From assembly GCA_036365515.1 (NCBI GenBank), contig CM070873.1:71822529-71886528 (forward strand): a DNA stretch of 64,000 bases, in the 5' to 3' direction. A program made the translations under genes and the position numbers. The stretch's first letter is position 1; every line of letters starts with the position of its first letter. The stretch is from Torymus aiolomorphi (taxonomy: Eukaryota; Arthropoda; Insecta; Hymenoptera; Torymidae). Below are positions 24,544 through 38,705 of the stretch, one piece after another. Below the pieces are notes generated by a model. The model searched no databases, was not told the origin of the DNA, and was given only the letters and a program-made list of their open reading frames with translations.

Positions 24544-26500
24544 CTGGAGAGAACAGAATAGTGTCGATTAAACTTTTTGTTATGGTTTCACGTGATTATT
24601 CAATCAGCTAATGGATATTATAACAATTTACGTGAATGTTTTTGGGATTTCTCTTTGTTCGTTTAAAACGCATATTCTATCTTATGATAAAGTTTCCTCA
24701 TCCATTGTATTTTTAGATGAGGACGCTTCCTTCAAAGACTTTAAAAGTATGTCCTGTATTAATTTACACAAACCTCTGCGGCTTTGAGTAATTCGTACTG
24801 TCACAGGGTTATTGCCGTATACTTTTGACACAACGCTGTATTGTGTCTTTCGTATACGTTATAGTATGCAAAGTTCATGAACTTCTCGACAGCGAAAAAT
24901 ATTGCGCTGTACAGGGTATAAAGCTCGAATCGAATGCGCAAACACTACAGGATAAGTGTGAAAATGGTCTTTCGTGGAGATTCAGTAGGTTGTCACGTGA
25001 AATTAAGAAGTTGCCGTGAATTGGAGTGGAAAGGCGCCTCGCGAGTTAGAAATAACTGAGTTATTTACCTTTGCTCTTGTTTGATCTGCTTTGCGTGTAC
25101 TATTTTTGAGTGGATGAGAGTAGCATCACGTATACTATGTGCGCGTCAGAATGTATTTAGGCGTCACAGAAATACATGCAAAAAATATGTATATTTTGCA
25201 TAGATTTTAGTATAATATGAAGGATACAACCATACTATGAATTATTTCTAAAAAAGATTTTCCAAATTCTATAAAAAATCTCTCGATGTCAAAAATTTCC
25301 AGTGTTATTCGTCATCTTCTATGAAATGTACGTTTTAGAACAAGAATATCTAAGTATTTCCAACGAAAACCGATATCAATTGAAAGCGACTCAATCAATC
25401 TATTATACATAAATAGAGCACATTTCCGGTCTCGTTCTAATAATCACATTATCGAATCTGTTCTCGGAACACCGTCGTATTCTCAGAAAATTCCGATGTA
25501 TATATAAAAGATAAACTGCGAGACCCATCGATATCGCTAATAAAGTTGAGCGTGTGTATACATATATCGCGAGCGCAGCCGATGAGACACGCGAAGCTCG
25601 CCCACACGCGTCTTGATTGCGTTACGTCGAAAGAAATCGAAATTAATAACAGTCAAGGATCCTTCCTAAGCCAGAATGTCAATACACACCCACACAGACG
25701 CGCAAACATACAAAGTTTCGCCACGTGGGCGTGTTTGGCGCGCAAAATCGTATTTCGATAACGAAATGAAGCCAAAATCGCGCAGCGCGTGTAATACTTA
25801 TAATCCGACGAGACGTGCTTGGCGTACGTAATTACAGCGTCGCGGTGCTGCTATAACGAGAATATATAAATAATATACGAGAATATGTAGATGTATATGT
25901 ATGTCTCTATATAGGCGAAGCGTAAAATTTCAGTGAGTTGAGATGTTTTGAAAGGTGCTCGCTATATCTCGATTCGTTAGAGCATTACTCTTTCATGCGA
26001 GTGTACGTATATATGAGGCGCCGACTCATAAAATGATCAAGTACGTGGCAAGAGTGCTTCTGAATTATCTCGGTTCGCTTTTTTCAATTAGTTCGATGGG
26101 GGGAATAAGATACTTTGGGTTTGCTATGAAATGGGAATTTTCGTGTTTTAGGTTTTGGTGATCGTTGGTAGGTCGCAATGACAGTTTATTGCTTCCTCAT
26201 AGAGGAAGCTTTGTAATAGTAAAATTTTAATTTTCTTAAAATGCTCTAGAAACATGAATAAAGGTGTTAGAAGTTTGTGTCACATGATTTTAGAAAATGT
26301 CTGTATGGATGTGTGTGTGTGTGGGTGTGTGTGCGTGTGTGTGTGTATACCGCTTTATTTTCGGATCTACGCGGTCGATTTTAACCGGACGGGTCTCATT
26401 TTTTTTGTTTTTTGATCCCAAATTCGGGAAAAAAAATAATTTTGTACGACTAACTGATTCGTTTTTGTTTTATGTCGAATTTTTCATTTTCGAAAAATTT
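24544..26500. other. Upstream of the visible exons, no further exon recognised
   Basis: I looked on the minus strand for a signal-peptide exon ending in phase 1 and found none that convinces. AT-rich DNA alternates with a CG patch at about 25540-25830. A short GT array lies near 26308-26346. Confidence 0.4.
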
Positions 26501-26539
26501 ATTTTTGATTTTTTTTAATGATTGGATTTAAATTTTATA

Positions 26540-27600
26540 ATCGGATGGGTAGCGTTGAAAGAGCATAAAAAAACCTATATTTAAAAAAAAAATTTCTCTA
26601 GCTATCACGGTTATTTTGTTATTAACAAGAACGTGTGTTTTTTTTTTTTTTGCTTATAACTCCCAAACTAAATTGTCAATTGTTTTGAGAAAAATCATGA
26701 TAATGGAGATTGTGAATGGCTATAATTTGTATAAAATGAATCCATTCTGTTGGTTAGTTTTTGAGAAAAAAATGAAAAAATGAAAAAAACGTGTTTTAGG
26801 TGGCCACAATTTACGGGAGTGAAATTGTGTTAATCGCTTCAAAATTCCTTATAGAGGTAGATTTTTGGTTGCCACCTGCACCTTTCTTTGGGATAGATGA
26901 TTGGTTCATAAATTTCAGAGATTTTTGAGGTTAAAATTTTTGTAACCTCTTTTTCGAATCGTAATTTCTCGAGAACGGCTGTATGTATCAGAATGGGATA
27001 GGTAGCATTTAAGATAGAATTAAAATACCTATATTTTCTAAAAAAAAAAGTTTCTAGCTATCACGGTTCTTTGGTTATTAACAAAAACGTAAAACATGAA
27101 AAATGAAAAAAATGAGTTTTGTATGTCCAACGATTCCGGAGGGAAAATTGTCGTAATTTCTTCAAAATTCCTTGTGGAGATAGATTTTGGATAGCTCTTG
27201 GTCGAGTTCTTTGGGCAAAATAATTGGTCCATAAATTTCAGAGATATTTGAGGTTAAAATTTTTTAAACTTTTTTTTAAATCGTAATTTCTCGAGAACGG
27301 TTCTATGAATCAGCTACATATTTCTAGACAATTTTGTATGTGATGTAGATATTATGTATGTTTTCATCGAGATCGTACGATTACTTTTTGATATTCAAAA
27401 TTTTCCTATTTTACAAAGTATTTTATTTGTCGCCTGATAACTAGAGAAAAATTGTTTTAATTTTTTTATATTTGACGGAGATGTAGAGTATATATTATTT
27501 ATTATATGCGTTTTTAGAGTAAAAGAATTCGTTTATAAATTTCAGAGATATTCGAGGTTAAAACTGATTTAGCCTTCTTTTCAAATCGTAATTTTTTTTA
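26540..27600. repeat. Irregular tandem repeat, about 320-450 bp period
   Basis: The phrases ctagctatcacggtt..ttattaac, ttcaaaattcctt, ataaatttcagagat and cgtaatttctcgagaacgg recur in the same order (for example at about 26600/27055, 26850/27168, 26909/27229/27532 and 26955/27280). This gives two fuller copies and a partial third. The spacing differs between marks because of insertions and deletions. There is no coding capacity. Confidence 0.65.
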
Positions 27601-29301
27601 TATATCTATACTAGAAAATGGAAATAACACGTGCTATGCGGGCGTGTTGTTCACTTGTTTTTGTTTTTTATTGAGGGTAATTTACAGCGTGATCAAGTTT
27701 TAACCACTTATTATACTCATTGAAGAATATATTTGGTTGAACTTTCAAAAGATTATCTTTATTTTTTACTCAAAATATCGAAATTTTTTGTATAGAACAT
27801 TGATTGGGAAAAAGTTTGCATTTTACTTGCAGAATATACCAGTATTTTTGTTGTAACCTTTTTGGAAAGTCTCTTGACTGATTGACTTGATTGATGACTT
27901 TATAATAAAAATTCATATGTGTAATAAACGAATATATGTAATACAGAGTTTGGTAATTTGTTCGAATTTATTTTTAAGTTTTAAAAATAAAACTAATTGA
28001 ACATGTGATAATATTTTAAAAAAATTGATTTATAAAAATATCGGGTTGTCGCACGAGAAAAAGAGTAACAAGAATGAATTCTCGAAAAATATATATTAAT
28101 TTATTACGAATATTCATAAAGAAAATTGGGTATGATACAATTAATTATTGTTATAAAAAATTTAAAAAAAATGAATAAATACATTATTTTGAGGAAGCTA
28201 AGTGCCAATGTATTGGCAGCGGTTTTATTATGTTTCGTTACAGGTAGGCTTGACACATATTTAGAGACATAAAGCTACATCAATTATGCTGTGTATTTAC
28301 GTATAATAGTTTTTACAAGTACACGAGTTTGCCTATTCAAACCCGTTTTCTTACTTCAAGGTAGTTTTTATGAAATACTATGATTGCTGTTATTATTCAA
28401 AAACAAATTACTGCACAAGCTTAAGCTTGGAACACAAGCTCTATTGTTAAAGCAAAATCTCAGGCCCCTCTTTCAAACTTCTTTTTCAACAATGAGCTCC
28501 AGTAAAATATCCAGCTTGTACATACATATAACCGCGCCTCGCGCATAATTACACACAATTCACCGCGGCAGTTGGAAAATTACGGCTCCATTAAGCCGGC
28601 GTAAATCGTTCACAGCACAAAACAAAAAATATCGAACTGTACGCCAACTCCTCTCCTCTCCCACACAATCGCGTTCAATTATCGCGGAAAATCGTCGACC
28701 CGATTATACGCCGATACGAACAAATTTTACGTGCCTCCACTACTACTACCACCCCCTCCAAAAAAACTTTTACCCGCACCCTCGGAAGAAAAGTCCTACG
28801 AGTACGTATAATACTCGCCTGCCGTACCGGAAAAAGTCGGCACGGATATATAATATCGAACGTAGGCGGCAATTCGAAACAATTTCCGGCGCGCGTGTGT
28901 TATATATATGCTCGCCGCTAAAAAAAGTACACCCGAGGAATGCGCGTAAATTATGTAGCCGCACACGTGTGTGTGTGTACACCTATATGTTGTACGTGTT
29001 CCTGGTTCGTTCCGTGTTCTCGTGACGCAAAGGAAACACGCGGAGATGCAATCGCGGAGCTAAAGAGCAGGAAGAGTTTTTTTAGCCGCTGGTCAGTGCA
29101 TTGTGATATGTACGGCTGCTGGTGGGTGCGGCACGTGTCGCCACGTGGGCGTAATTCGGTTAAGGGGCTGAACCGGAGGTTAAGTATAGGGTATTATCTC
29201 TGTTTCGGGGAAGAGACTGCTTGCAGGATGCTTTCGAGAGCTTCCGCTCTCGGTTTTCTCCCCTTTTTTCGGCTGGGTTATTTCTCGGCAGGTTCCGGTC
29301 T

Positions 29302-29319
29302 CCCCCCCCCCCCCCCCCC
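29302..29319. repeat. Poly-C tract (18 C)
   Basis: An uninterrupted run of 18 cytosines inside a CG-rich patch; unusual among mostly dinucleotide repeats. Confidence 0.9.
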
Positions 29320-30894
29320 ACGTGGCGTATAAGCGCCAACGATGCAGTGGGATTATTCGAGATTGTACGAAAATAACGCCTGAGCGGCGCGGTTTGGCAA
29401 ATATTGAGGGATTTTTTTTTCGTTCTTTTCATTCGTAAATTAAAATAAATTATGATGGATTGTATTAAATTTTGTATCGATGAAACTAGAAAAAGTTTTG
29501 TCATATTTCATTGTTGATATATTTTTTACTCTTCTCATTTTCTATAATAGATGAAATGAACGCATATTCGTCGTTTGCAAAATTTTAGTCAAAAATTTAT
29601 TTGTTTTTATTTGAATGTTCCTAAATTAAAAAGCCACGATATTGTAGGATATTTGCTATTTTTGAAGGATATAACAAAAATATATAGCGATCAGAAAAAA
29701 ATTTTAATATAGAAACGCAGGTTACTTTTTTAATTAATTGTTTTCACAGAAGGCTATTTTACATTTCCGTATAACGCATCACAGTTGAAAACGACTTTCC
29801 AGCAACGCTTTCAACTAAAATACAGAGCAGCCGAATTTAATATTGCTCATATATTGCAGTAACATACGTCGAGATTAAAATCCGCCCCGCGCATGCACGC
29901 ACGAATTTTTCAATTTTATAATATGCCAGAGCATTGCATTCGCAAAAACACCGCACGTGCGATATTCAAATTCTCTCCTCGCGTTCAGACGCATTTTTTC
30001 GAATATTACATCTCGGCGACCGCGTCCATCGAAAGCCAGAGCACAGCGGAACGAATTTACCTCTCCTCGAGAGTACATATACTAGCAGCGAAATTGTATT
30101 TATATGCCACGCGCAGCCACCGCGTGGTATACAACATTGTTGTCGCGCGCGCGCGTATAGCGCCTTCATTAAAAACCTATCCGCGACTGCGAATTTACGA
30201 AAAAGGGAAAGAGAGAGAGAAAGAGGAAAAATGTGCCGCATATTGTCATTTTGCACGGGTGCAATTAATACTGTGCGGAGAGGTATAATTACGCTGCATG
30301 TTGAGCACGTGAATATAAATCGAGTGATTTTTAATGAAGCCCGTGAAGTTGATATTGTTAGCGGATACTTTATGTTTGTAATAAAGTAAATATTATCGAC
30401 TGATGAGATATTCTGAATGATACTTGGCAAGTGATTAATAAACCGGCAAAATGAACGTTTTGGTCGCTTATTATTTTTATTTAACGTATTAGCATTTTCA
30501 AATGACATTATATAAAATATCACTTAATAATAATAATAATATGTAAAACTGAAAATGTTATACCTATAAGATTGTCAAATTGAAAGGTAATAATAGCGTG
30601 TGACACGCTGATCAAATAATTGTCCATCAACCCGAACATTTTTCATTAGACCAATAATTCTACTTCCTTTCGAAAAAAACTGCATAATACACCGAAAAAA
30701 CAACCAAACAATACTCGCGCACAAATCATCATCGACGTTGATTATATTATATACCACGTGGCGACGCGCGCCGACTACGACGTCGTCGTAAAGAGCTTGC
30801 GAGCGCGGCGACACTGCGCGCGCACAACACTCGCCCACCCCACACATACAAGGCGAGCGAAATAATTGCACGTCCGTCAGCCAAGCTTCTCCCC

Positions 30895-30937
30895 TTCTCT
30901 CTCTCTCTCACTCTCGGCCAAGAGAGAGAGAGAGAGC
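30895..30937. repeat. (CT)n ... (AG)n inverted microsatellite
   Basis: A CT run, a short centre (cactctcggcca) and an AG run form a self-complementary pair, like the tract at 10159-10222. Confidence 0.85.
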
Positions 30938-33900
30938 ACGCGATTGTCCAATGATCCCGGGGGCCGATTATCCAATTTGCGCTGATCGCTGTCAACCCGC
31001 GCGCGCGAGCCTGAACTGACGTGGAAGTCACTTCCAGGCAATTTGTCACGGCTCTTTGACGCGATGACATTCCCTCTAGAGCGTACATTTTCCAGTGGTT
31101 TTCGGGAATTTAGGGGGCGGCTAGGGACTTATTTTTTCTTGCGTTCGGACGCTACTTTGTTATCTGGAGATAAATATATATATGGGCGTGGACGGTAGGA
31201 TTTGTGTGTCGGTAATGATAGGAGGATAGGACGTATTATTTGAGGGAAGAATGAGATTTTCTTGATATAGGACAATGATTAGTATTGGATGTTGCAGCGA
31301 GTGAAATTTCATCTTATTCGAAGGGATTATTGTTGTACTTGCTGTACGGACAATGAAAGGCGCCCATTATCCATTGTGCGATGATTCTTTGACATCAAGA
31401 AATGATGTCGCTCGAATTGAGCTATAATTTTATCGTTTGTTAACGATGTGATTTGGGTAATAAAAGAACATAACTCGCTGGCCTTTTAGGTTCAATGATT
31501 AATTTGAAGATCAGGATTTATTTATAAATTATATGTATTAATTCACGTGACAAAGGTTATTTTCGAGATGAATAACTTATTTGGGTTATTGAAACACGAA
31601 TTTACGTAAAATATATTCTCACTGAATAATTGCTGCTAACTTGTTTTGTATATCGAGTATTCCATTTATTTTTAAAATGCTTTATTTGAAATTATTCTGC
31701 TATTGTTACAGTTACAGGCTGTAATCTCAACACCGGTATATGTAACAAATAATATATGAAATTGTTATTTCAACTCCATTTTGTATTACAATTAATGAAA
31801 AATTTTCGGTCGATTTTTCATTTTTCATTGATTGCAGTGGTTACAACAATCAATAAAAATGTAAATTCTGTGTATTAAAGGCACATTTCAACTAAATTGG
31901 ATGTAATTTTAAACTCTGATTTTTTTTAAAAAGGGATTCCGGATAAAAGGTCCCAATCGTGCGCAATGCAGTTTACATAGCAGGTTAAAAAAAAGGAATG
32001 AAAAAAGAGGAGCCAAGATAATTGATCGGGATATTCGATTTCCGACGATAGAACGTTGTGGGTAAATATGGTTTGGGGTGCGGTTATATTGAAAAGTAAT
32101 AAAGCACGGGAGCTTATTCATTTTTTCTATATATGATTTGCAAGGCAAAAAGCAAGTTTTAGTTCATTTTGCAAGTTTTATCAAATTTCAGAAGCTATTT
32201 AAGCTGTAACATATTTTTTGCATTAAATGTAGCACTACAAGGTAATTTACATTGTATTGATAAATATAAAAAAAATTTATTTTTTTTTACAATAAAAACT
32301 GCATTTTTATTAATTTTTAAAATGATATAAAATACAAAGAATTACAGACTAATTTTAATGAAAAATTAAATATTGTAAATTAATATTCAACTAATAAAGC
32401 GCGATTCTATAGGTAACAAAAATCGACCGCCAATAGTAGATATACACCGGACATAGTCAGCCATGTATGCATCAGCACGAAATGTTCAATTACTTTCTCA
32501 TGATTTGTGAATATTATTTCAGTTTTTTATTGCATCTATACATCTACCTCACACCAGTATTCCCGTTCATAGAAAAAGCTTCCTTCCCTATAATATCTTC
32601 AATCATTTATACAAGTCTATAAGCAAATGAACTAAAAAAAGAGAAAATTAATGACCAGCGAGATCAATCCACCAGAAATAAAAAAAAAATCCTCCGATGT
32701 GAGAGGACACATTCCATTATACTAATCATTGCACCCTCCAGTTCAATAATAACGCGCGCCGTACATATACACACAAGCCCGTGTGCGCTATGTGTATAAC
32801 GTCAGAATCGAAACGGACATGTACACTCCCGCCCCCGTCACTTTTCCAAATATATACATACAAGCACAGCCCGCCGCCTCGTCACAGACAGACACGACGC
32901 GGCACGGGGCATGAATAAAAAAACGAGTATGTACATATATATGCACGTCATTGAGACTCGTCGGAGCGCACGCGCGACCTCACATATATATACACTCAGT
33001 TTTCCAATATACAAACATATATACACACACATGCCCGGACAGGATAAGGATTTCCCGAAAATACACGCGCGCGGCCATTTCTCTTTATGCAAATTCGTGC
33101 CCCCGCGCGCTCTCTCCGTCCTGGAAATTGGCACGCGACGCGACGCTGTTTTCGGTGCGGGGGAGGGTGAGAGTGAGAGCTGACGCGGCGTGTCGTTGAC
33201 CTCGCGCGCATAGGGCTCGTGTGTGTGCACCATCGCACACAGTGGGCTGCTCTAGCTCACCTTATACGTCTTTTGCAGCGAGCTACTGGGCGAGTGTTAC
33301 ATAAATTTTGGCCTTGAGGAGAGAGAGAGAAAGGCGACGACTCGAGTGCCCTTACATAAATTCTCCAGAACAGTGTGTGTACGTAGGTGGGAGCCAACGA
33401 GGAGGGTGAGCGTTTTTTTTTCCTCGAGAGAGGAGGTGGGGCGATAAATTTTTCAATTATGCGAACCGCGCGAAATTTTTTATCGGCGGTAGTGGCCGAG
33501 TTTTTTTTTTGTCGTCGGAAAGAGAGGTTTCACACACTCGGACGCTTCTTTTTGAGATTCTCGGGGATGGTGGCGGTGGCTTTGCGCTGGAATGCGGCCT
33601 CGCAGTTGATGTAATTTAGGAGTTTTTGTTTGCCGTGTTGATTGTGTTTGAAAATAGCATTAAATATGGTATATATTACGCGATGGTGCTGGTGGTGGGC
33701 GAAGAGGAAAAAAAATTGTTTGCGCCGGAATTCATAAAAGTCTTTTAGCAAAAGTTATACCGGATAATAATTCATTGCGGGGTTGGTTACATGGTGTATA
33801 CTATATAAAAGCGCATTGTGCGGGGAATAAAAGTTTATTTACGACAACGATGCCGGCAATAGAAAACTCCCCTAAGTAGGTTAAAAATTATACTTCGGCC

Positions 33901-35686
33901 TTAATTACGCACTAAATTCCAACCGCATTTGCATGATACGTATATATACCCACACATTTGAAGAATATGCATCATATAATACGATTTTAGTCTATTTTTT
34001 GTAATGTTATACATACGCGGTCACCGTTATCCCGCTACTAACGAAAAAATAAAAAAAAAAAAAAAAAGACGCGCGATGCAAACCAGAATTTATACTCGAA
34101 ATTACAAAGTGACGCAGTTATAACTCTGTAACGATCAAGTTACGCGGGCACCTCTCTCTCACTCGGCAGAATTGCGCGCGTGGGAAGGACTTTAACGAAG
34201 TCATCGCTTTTGGAGCGCGCGACGATTAGCGCACGTGTGCACCAGCGGCTTTGAAATTTTGAAGTTGCCCTTTTCTCCCCCCTCCCTGCATCCTCACTTG
34301 CGAGCCGAAATGGATTGTTCGACCTGCGCGCGTCAAAGGCGTGTGCGTGTCAGAGCTCACTTGAAATTTTCCGTGGTTTTTCGAAACGAGTTTTTTTTTC
34401 GTGGTTCGGTGGGTGTTGAGGGCGCGTCGTGCATGGGACGCGCTGTGTGTATAGAAAGAAATCACTGGAATATGACACTTGCAGCGTTCAATTAGGAAGT
34501 CTTTTTGTATGCGTAAACGGTTTTTGGAACGGAGATGAAAAGCTTGGAGAGGGGATTGTTCTTTTGTGTGCGAGATTTTGAATGCAAATCGTTGTCGTTT
34601 GATAAACGAGATTTGAAAGAAGCGTGTGACGGAAGCGCAGTTTTTTTTTTTTTTTTTGTTTAACAATCCGTTAGGGTTCGTTCAAGTGTTTCTGACTGTT
34701 ACTTTGACGGTTGCTTTTAATTGAAAAATTCACGCGATTCTTCTTTTAAATCTGCGAAAATATTCATCAATCGGTGTTCGAGTAAAAGTCTTGCGACCGT
34801 TTTCATGTATAATTCAAAATTTATTGTCCTGTGACAATTACATCTGAATACAATATAGAAATACAAAACAGTCTTCGTTACATTCTATATGAAATTATTA
34901 CAACCCACAACCGGCCCTTCTTCAATCATAATCGCAAAAAGAAGCGTGCACTACACAGAATTCATCATGCGCCTCTAACGAGTTGATACCCCATTCGGTG
35001 TGCTCTTCAATATATCGAATCAGTTCCACGTACCAAACCCTATTCGATCGGAAAAATTCCTTGTTTCACCGCGCGGCTAAAACTGACACTATATACCAAC
35101 GTGCACCACTCCATAAAAAAGTCAGTCGCGTGCGCGCGATCAATCGAGTTCTCTCTCTCTCTCTCCCCTTCCATGTCTAGCCCAGAAAAACAAGCTCATT
35201 ATCGGCGGCGGCCTTAGCACTTTTGATTTCCTCGAATCGTACCTACGTACGTACTTTACACAGACACACATACATACACACGTATGCGGACGCGCGTGTG
35301 TATATCGGATTACCGTGCGGCTTTCAATCGAGCGCGTTGAGCTTTTCCGGTTGGCAAGTGCAGCAGCGCAGCGGTAGCGGCAGCAGCAGCAGCATTCCCT
35401 GTAGCGCAGCTTCGTAATTAGAGTTAATTAGGTCGGCGCACTCGCAGCTCTCTCCTCTCGAGCGCACGCTCGCGCAAGCTCTCTCGCAAGCGTATACCTA
35501 TGGGAGTGTAACGAGTGTGTATGTATGTGTGTGGTCCATATTTTCTCGATGCGCGCGCTGCCCTCGGGTATATTCTTATGCGCCCTATGGTCGCCGCCTG
35601 TTTTCTGCGGGTCGTGCAGTTGGCGGTGGTGCTGATGGTGGTTTTGGATGGCTGATGCTCGGTGTAGTGGATTTTGGTATCGTACT

Positions 35687-35688
<2 letters not shown>

Positions 35689-35718
<30 letters not shown>
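35689..35718. repeat. Poly-T tract (about 30 T)
   Basis: An uninterrupted T run. No retroelement body was recognised on the side that would be expected for a minus-strand poly-A tail. Confidence 0.9.
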
Positions 35719-35719
<1 letters not shown>

Positions 35720-36974
35720 TCAAGTATAGTGTTGGTGTTAGGGTTTCGAAAATGTTCATATAACGTCGTATTAAATAAAAAATAATTATAAAATTTTAAC
35801 TAAAACAAATATTATATATGGAAATTCCGAAAATTCTTTAGGTCCTTTAAAACGTCGAAAATATTTCACAGTTTTTTTAAGGCACTTTTAGTATCGCAAA
35901 TTAACTCGACAGTTTTGCGATAACTATAATAAACTCACATTTACACCTGATTATGCTCTATAACATCGTAAATATAGCCGAGCTCTTCTAATTTTCCCAA
36001 TTATATTTTCCCCGTTAAGAAAAGACGTAGTGATTAATAGCCAAGGCCAACCGGCCCCGAAATCGGAAGCATCATCTTTCATAACGCGTACGCAAGTTGA
36101 ACGTTACTCGCTGATAAAGTCAGTGAGTAATTGAAATTTGTATTTGATCGAGTAATACCGTATATAAAACACCTAAAAACGAAACTTTTCAATCAAAATA
36201 TATATTTTAGTTTTTATTTTGCTACAGTCTACACCAGAACTCTATCAAAATATATATAAATTGTTTCCTCGTACAGTCATTAACCAACTATATACATAGA
36301 ATAAAATTGAAGTTCATTCTAGGTAACGTAACTTTCTTATTTAAATAAAACTTGTCAAGATATATATTATATAATTTTACAAACTTTATGTTGGCCGATG
36401 TTTGTTTTCATATACAAACAAACACACCGCGCGCAGGTAAATTCGTCAACATCTTATCCAATTACCCCAACTCTATACACATACCCAGGTACCACCACCA
36501 TCTAAATAATCCACGTTACTGTTAATTCTACGTTACATCGATCGTCGCGAAGAAAACTAAGTAAAACAAACGACCCCCGACCCTTCCACACCTGCAAAAT
36601 TCATTCCCCCTCTTTCTACGGCCCATCGTTCCCGGTATTTTTATAATATAGACCCACAACGCGGCCTACATACAAACGAACCGCATACTCCGACTCCTCA
36701 CCGGGTCGACGTATATGTGGCGACCAAGTAAGTAATCGCACGCGCATGCCCGAGGGGACGAGCGATCATTGTGCTTCCGTCCTCCTCACTTCGATAATTG
36801 GCGAGGAGGGTGGGAGGAGCCGCTCGACACCCAATTTTTCCCCGACGTCGCCGCGGAAATTGATTCATAAGTGACGCTGCCAGAGAGAGAGGGAGGGAGA
36901 GAGGCTATAGGTGGGTGCGGATATATGTGTACAGCTAACACGTTCGGGGAATTGTCGTCTGAAAAATTAATCGT

Positions 36975-37008
<34 letters not shown>

Positions 37009-37134
37009 CTTTGTAGAGTGGCGAGGGCCTATACCTTCGCCTTCTTTTCCGGCGAAGCGTATATAATGAATTATAAAGTGCGAGAGAGTGAGTGAGTAGG
37101 GGGAAGAGGGATCGGGCGAGGATTTCGCGACCGC

Positions 37135-37149
37135 GGGGGGGGGGGGGGG
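37135..37149. repeat. Poly-G tract (15 G)
   Basis: A run of 15 guanines following a GA array at 36979-37007. It could form quadruplex structures. Confidence 0.9.
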
Positions 37150-37502
37150 CATATGTTGCGTAAGGTTACACGACGAAGATTTGCGGTTAGATTTGTGCCT
37201 GATGTGCGTGTGTATATAATATGTACACGCGTGTGCTACGGTTGCGTTATGTAAATGCGCGTCACGCGCGCCGTACAGTGTGTTAAAATGTGATTTTAAA
37301 TGAAAGATCGATGGCGCACATAGGCGTACAGCCGTGTGTAGAGGCAGTTTTTTTCATTCTTTGGGAGAACTTAATCAATTCGTTTTATATATATAATACA
37401 AGAGCGGTTTTGCGACGATAGATAATACATACATATATAGTAACATTTCGTTTGAGATTGCGCTATAACTGACATGCTATATAGGGTAAAAAACAGTTTA
37501 TA

Positions 37503-37723
37503 CACTGAGAGAAGAATTTATTTATATTTAATAAGAAAATATATTAAAAATGTGCGGAGAAATAGATTAACTATCAATATCGCATATTAACTATTAATAT
37601 GCGCATCTTTATAGTAAAACTTTGGATATTTCCGTCAAATATTTCCTAATTTCGCCAAAACCAGCTGTTTTAATATTAACAGTTAACATATACATTAAAT
37701 ATAAATAAATCCTTTTCTCAGTG
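37503..37723. mobile_element. CACTGAGA-ended MITE (221 bp)
   Basis: The left end reads CACTGAGAGAAGAATTTATT and the right end, reverse-complemented, CACTGAGAAAAGGATTTATT. The similarity extends about 33 bp inward. TA flanks both sides (37501-37502, 37724-37725). There is no coding capacity. It shares its end sequence with the element at 39419-39653. Confidence 0.7.
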
Positions 37724-37843
37724 TATGCTTTATTCTCTGAGCATAATTCTGTTTGTATGTAGAATGTACAACGTGTTGTATACAAAAAATTGTTCATTCT
37801 CTATTTACAGCGGTTGAGCAATAAAACATTAACGGAAAGATTT

Positions 37844-37846
<3 letters not shown>

Positions 37847-37888
<42 letters not shown>
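37847..37888. repeat. (AC)n microsatellite
   Basis: About 21 AC repeats just beyond the MITE at 37503-37723. Confidence 0.95.
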
Positions 37889-37890
<2 letters not shown>

Positions 37891-38641
37891 ATAATATAAC
37901 GGCTCCTTTCATCGATTCACGACCTACACGCGCGCGGACACCTTACGCTCACATAAAAAACATCCTATATACCCAAAAGCGTACACGTGTATAATAAAAA
38001 AAAAACCTAATATATGCAAATGGCAGGCGATGATGTATCAACGCGAACCGACTGTACCCAGAATTAATATATATATATTCGCGAAGCGTAATGCATATAC
38101 AGAGTGTATGGGGCCAAGCTGACGAGGGTCTCCGCTTCTTTTTATTAAATTCGCGCGAAAGCCGTGCACCCCCTTTTACCACTATATATATATGTCCTAT
38201 ATAATACTCGAAGAGCGACGGCGACTGCTGGTGCTGTCCCTCTGACCTATAAGCGACGCGAAAATGAAATTTTCCACGTCGCTCCTGGGTCGCGATTTAT
38301 ATACGCACGCACGCATACGATTTATCCGCGACAAAAAGGGAAGAACGAATAAAGAGAACCCGGAGGGATGCGCGTTAATAGCGAGATTCGTCTTGGTACA
38401 CAATGCCGTGCCAGTCCTCTGTATATGTATATAAACGTACGACTAATCGCTCTATTCTTCGCCACCTTATTGCCGAGTCCGCTCGCGTGTCCCATTACGC
38501 GCGTTTGTTCGGAGCGAGCGCGCGAAAACACGCAGCGTACCGTATAAGGCAGTGCGACTCGAATCCTAAATCTTCTTCCTTCTTTTTCTTGATCTGCGAG
38601 AGATTGTACATATATACACACATACTACTTGGAGAAAAAGA

Positions 38642-38644
<3 letters not shown>

Positions 38645-38702
<58 letters not shown>
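38645..38702. repeat. (GA)n microsatellite
   Basis: About 29 GA repeats in a CG-rich neighbourhood. Frames through it are artefacts. Confidence 0.95.

Positions 38703-38705
<3 letters not shown>

Larger units (their letters stand above)
27601..37500. other. Non-coding stretch, no gene recognised
   Basis: About 10 kb without a supported gene. CG-rich patches lie at about 28500-29340, 29880-30200, 30740-31080, 32740-33300, 34140-34340, 35140-35680 and 36660-37300, separated by AT-rich DNA. Homopolymer runs of C (29302-29319), T (35689-35718) and G (37135-37149) and a CT/AG inverted array (30895-30937) are present. The frames of 100-185 residues here overlap one another on both strands and resemble nothing I know. 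Confidence 0.4.

Noticed and set aside
28241..28248. Plus-strand TTACAG|GTAGGC as another ratchet site
   Set aside because: No plus-strand gene is known here and the pyrimidine tract is weak. A short AG|GT match is common by chance.
29893..30523. Overlapping frames of 131, 151 and 185 residues on both strands
   Set aside because: Several frames are open over the same CG-rich DNA on opposite strands, so openness reflects base composition. None resembles a known protein.
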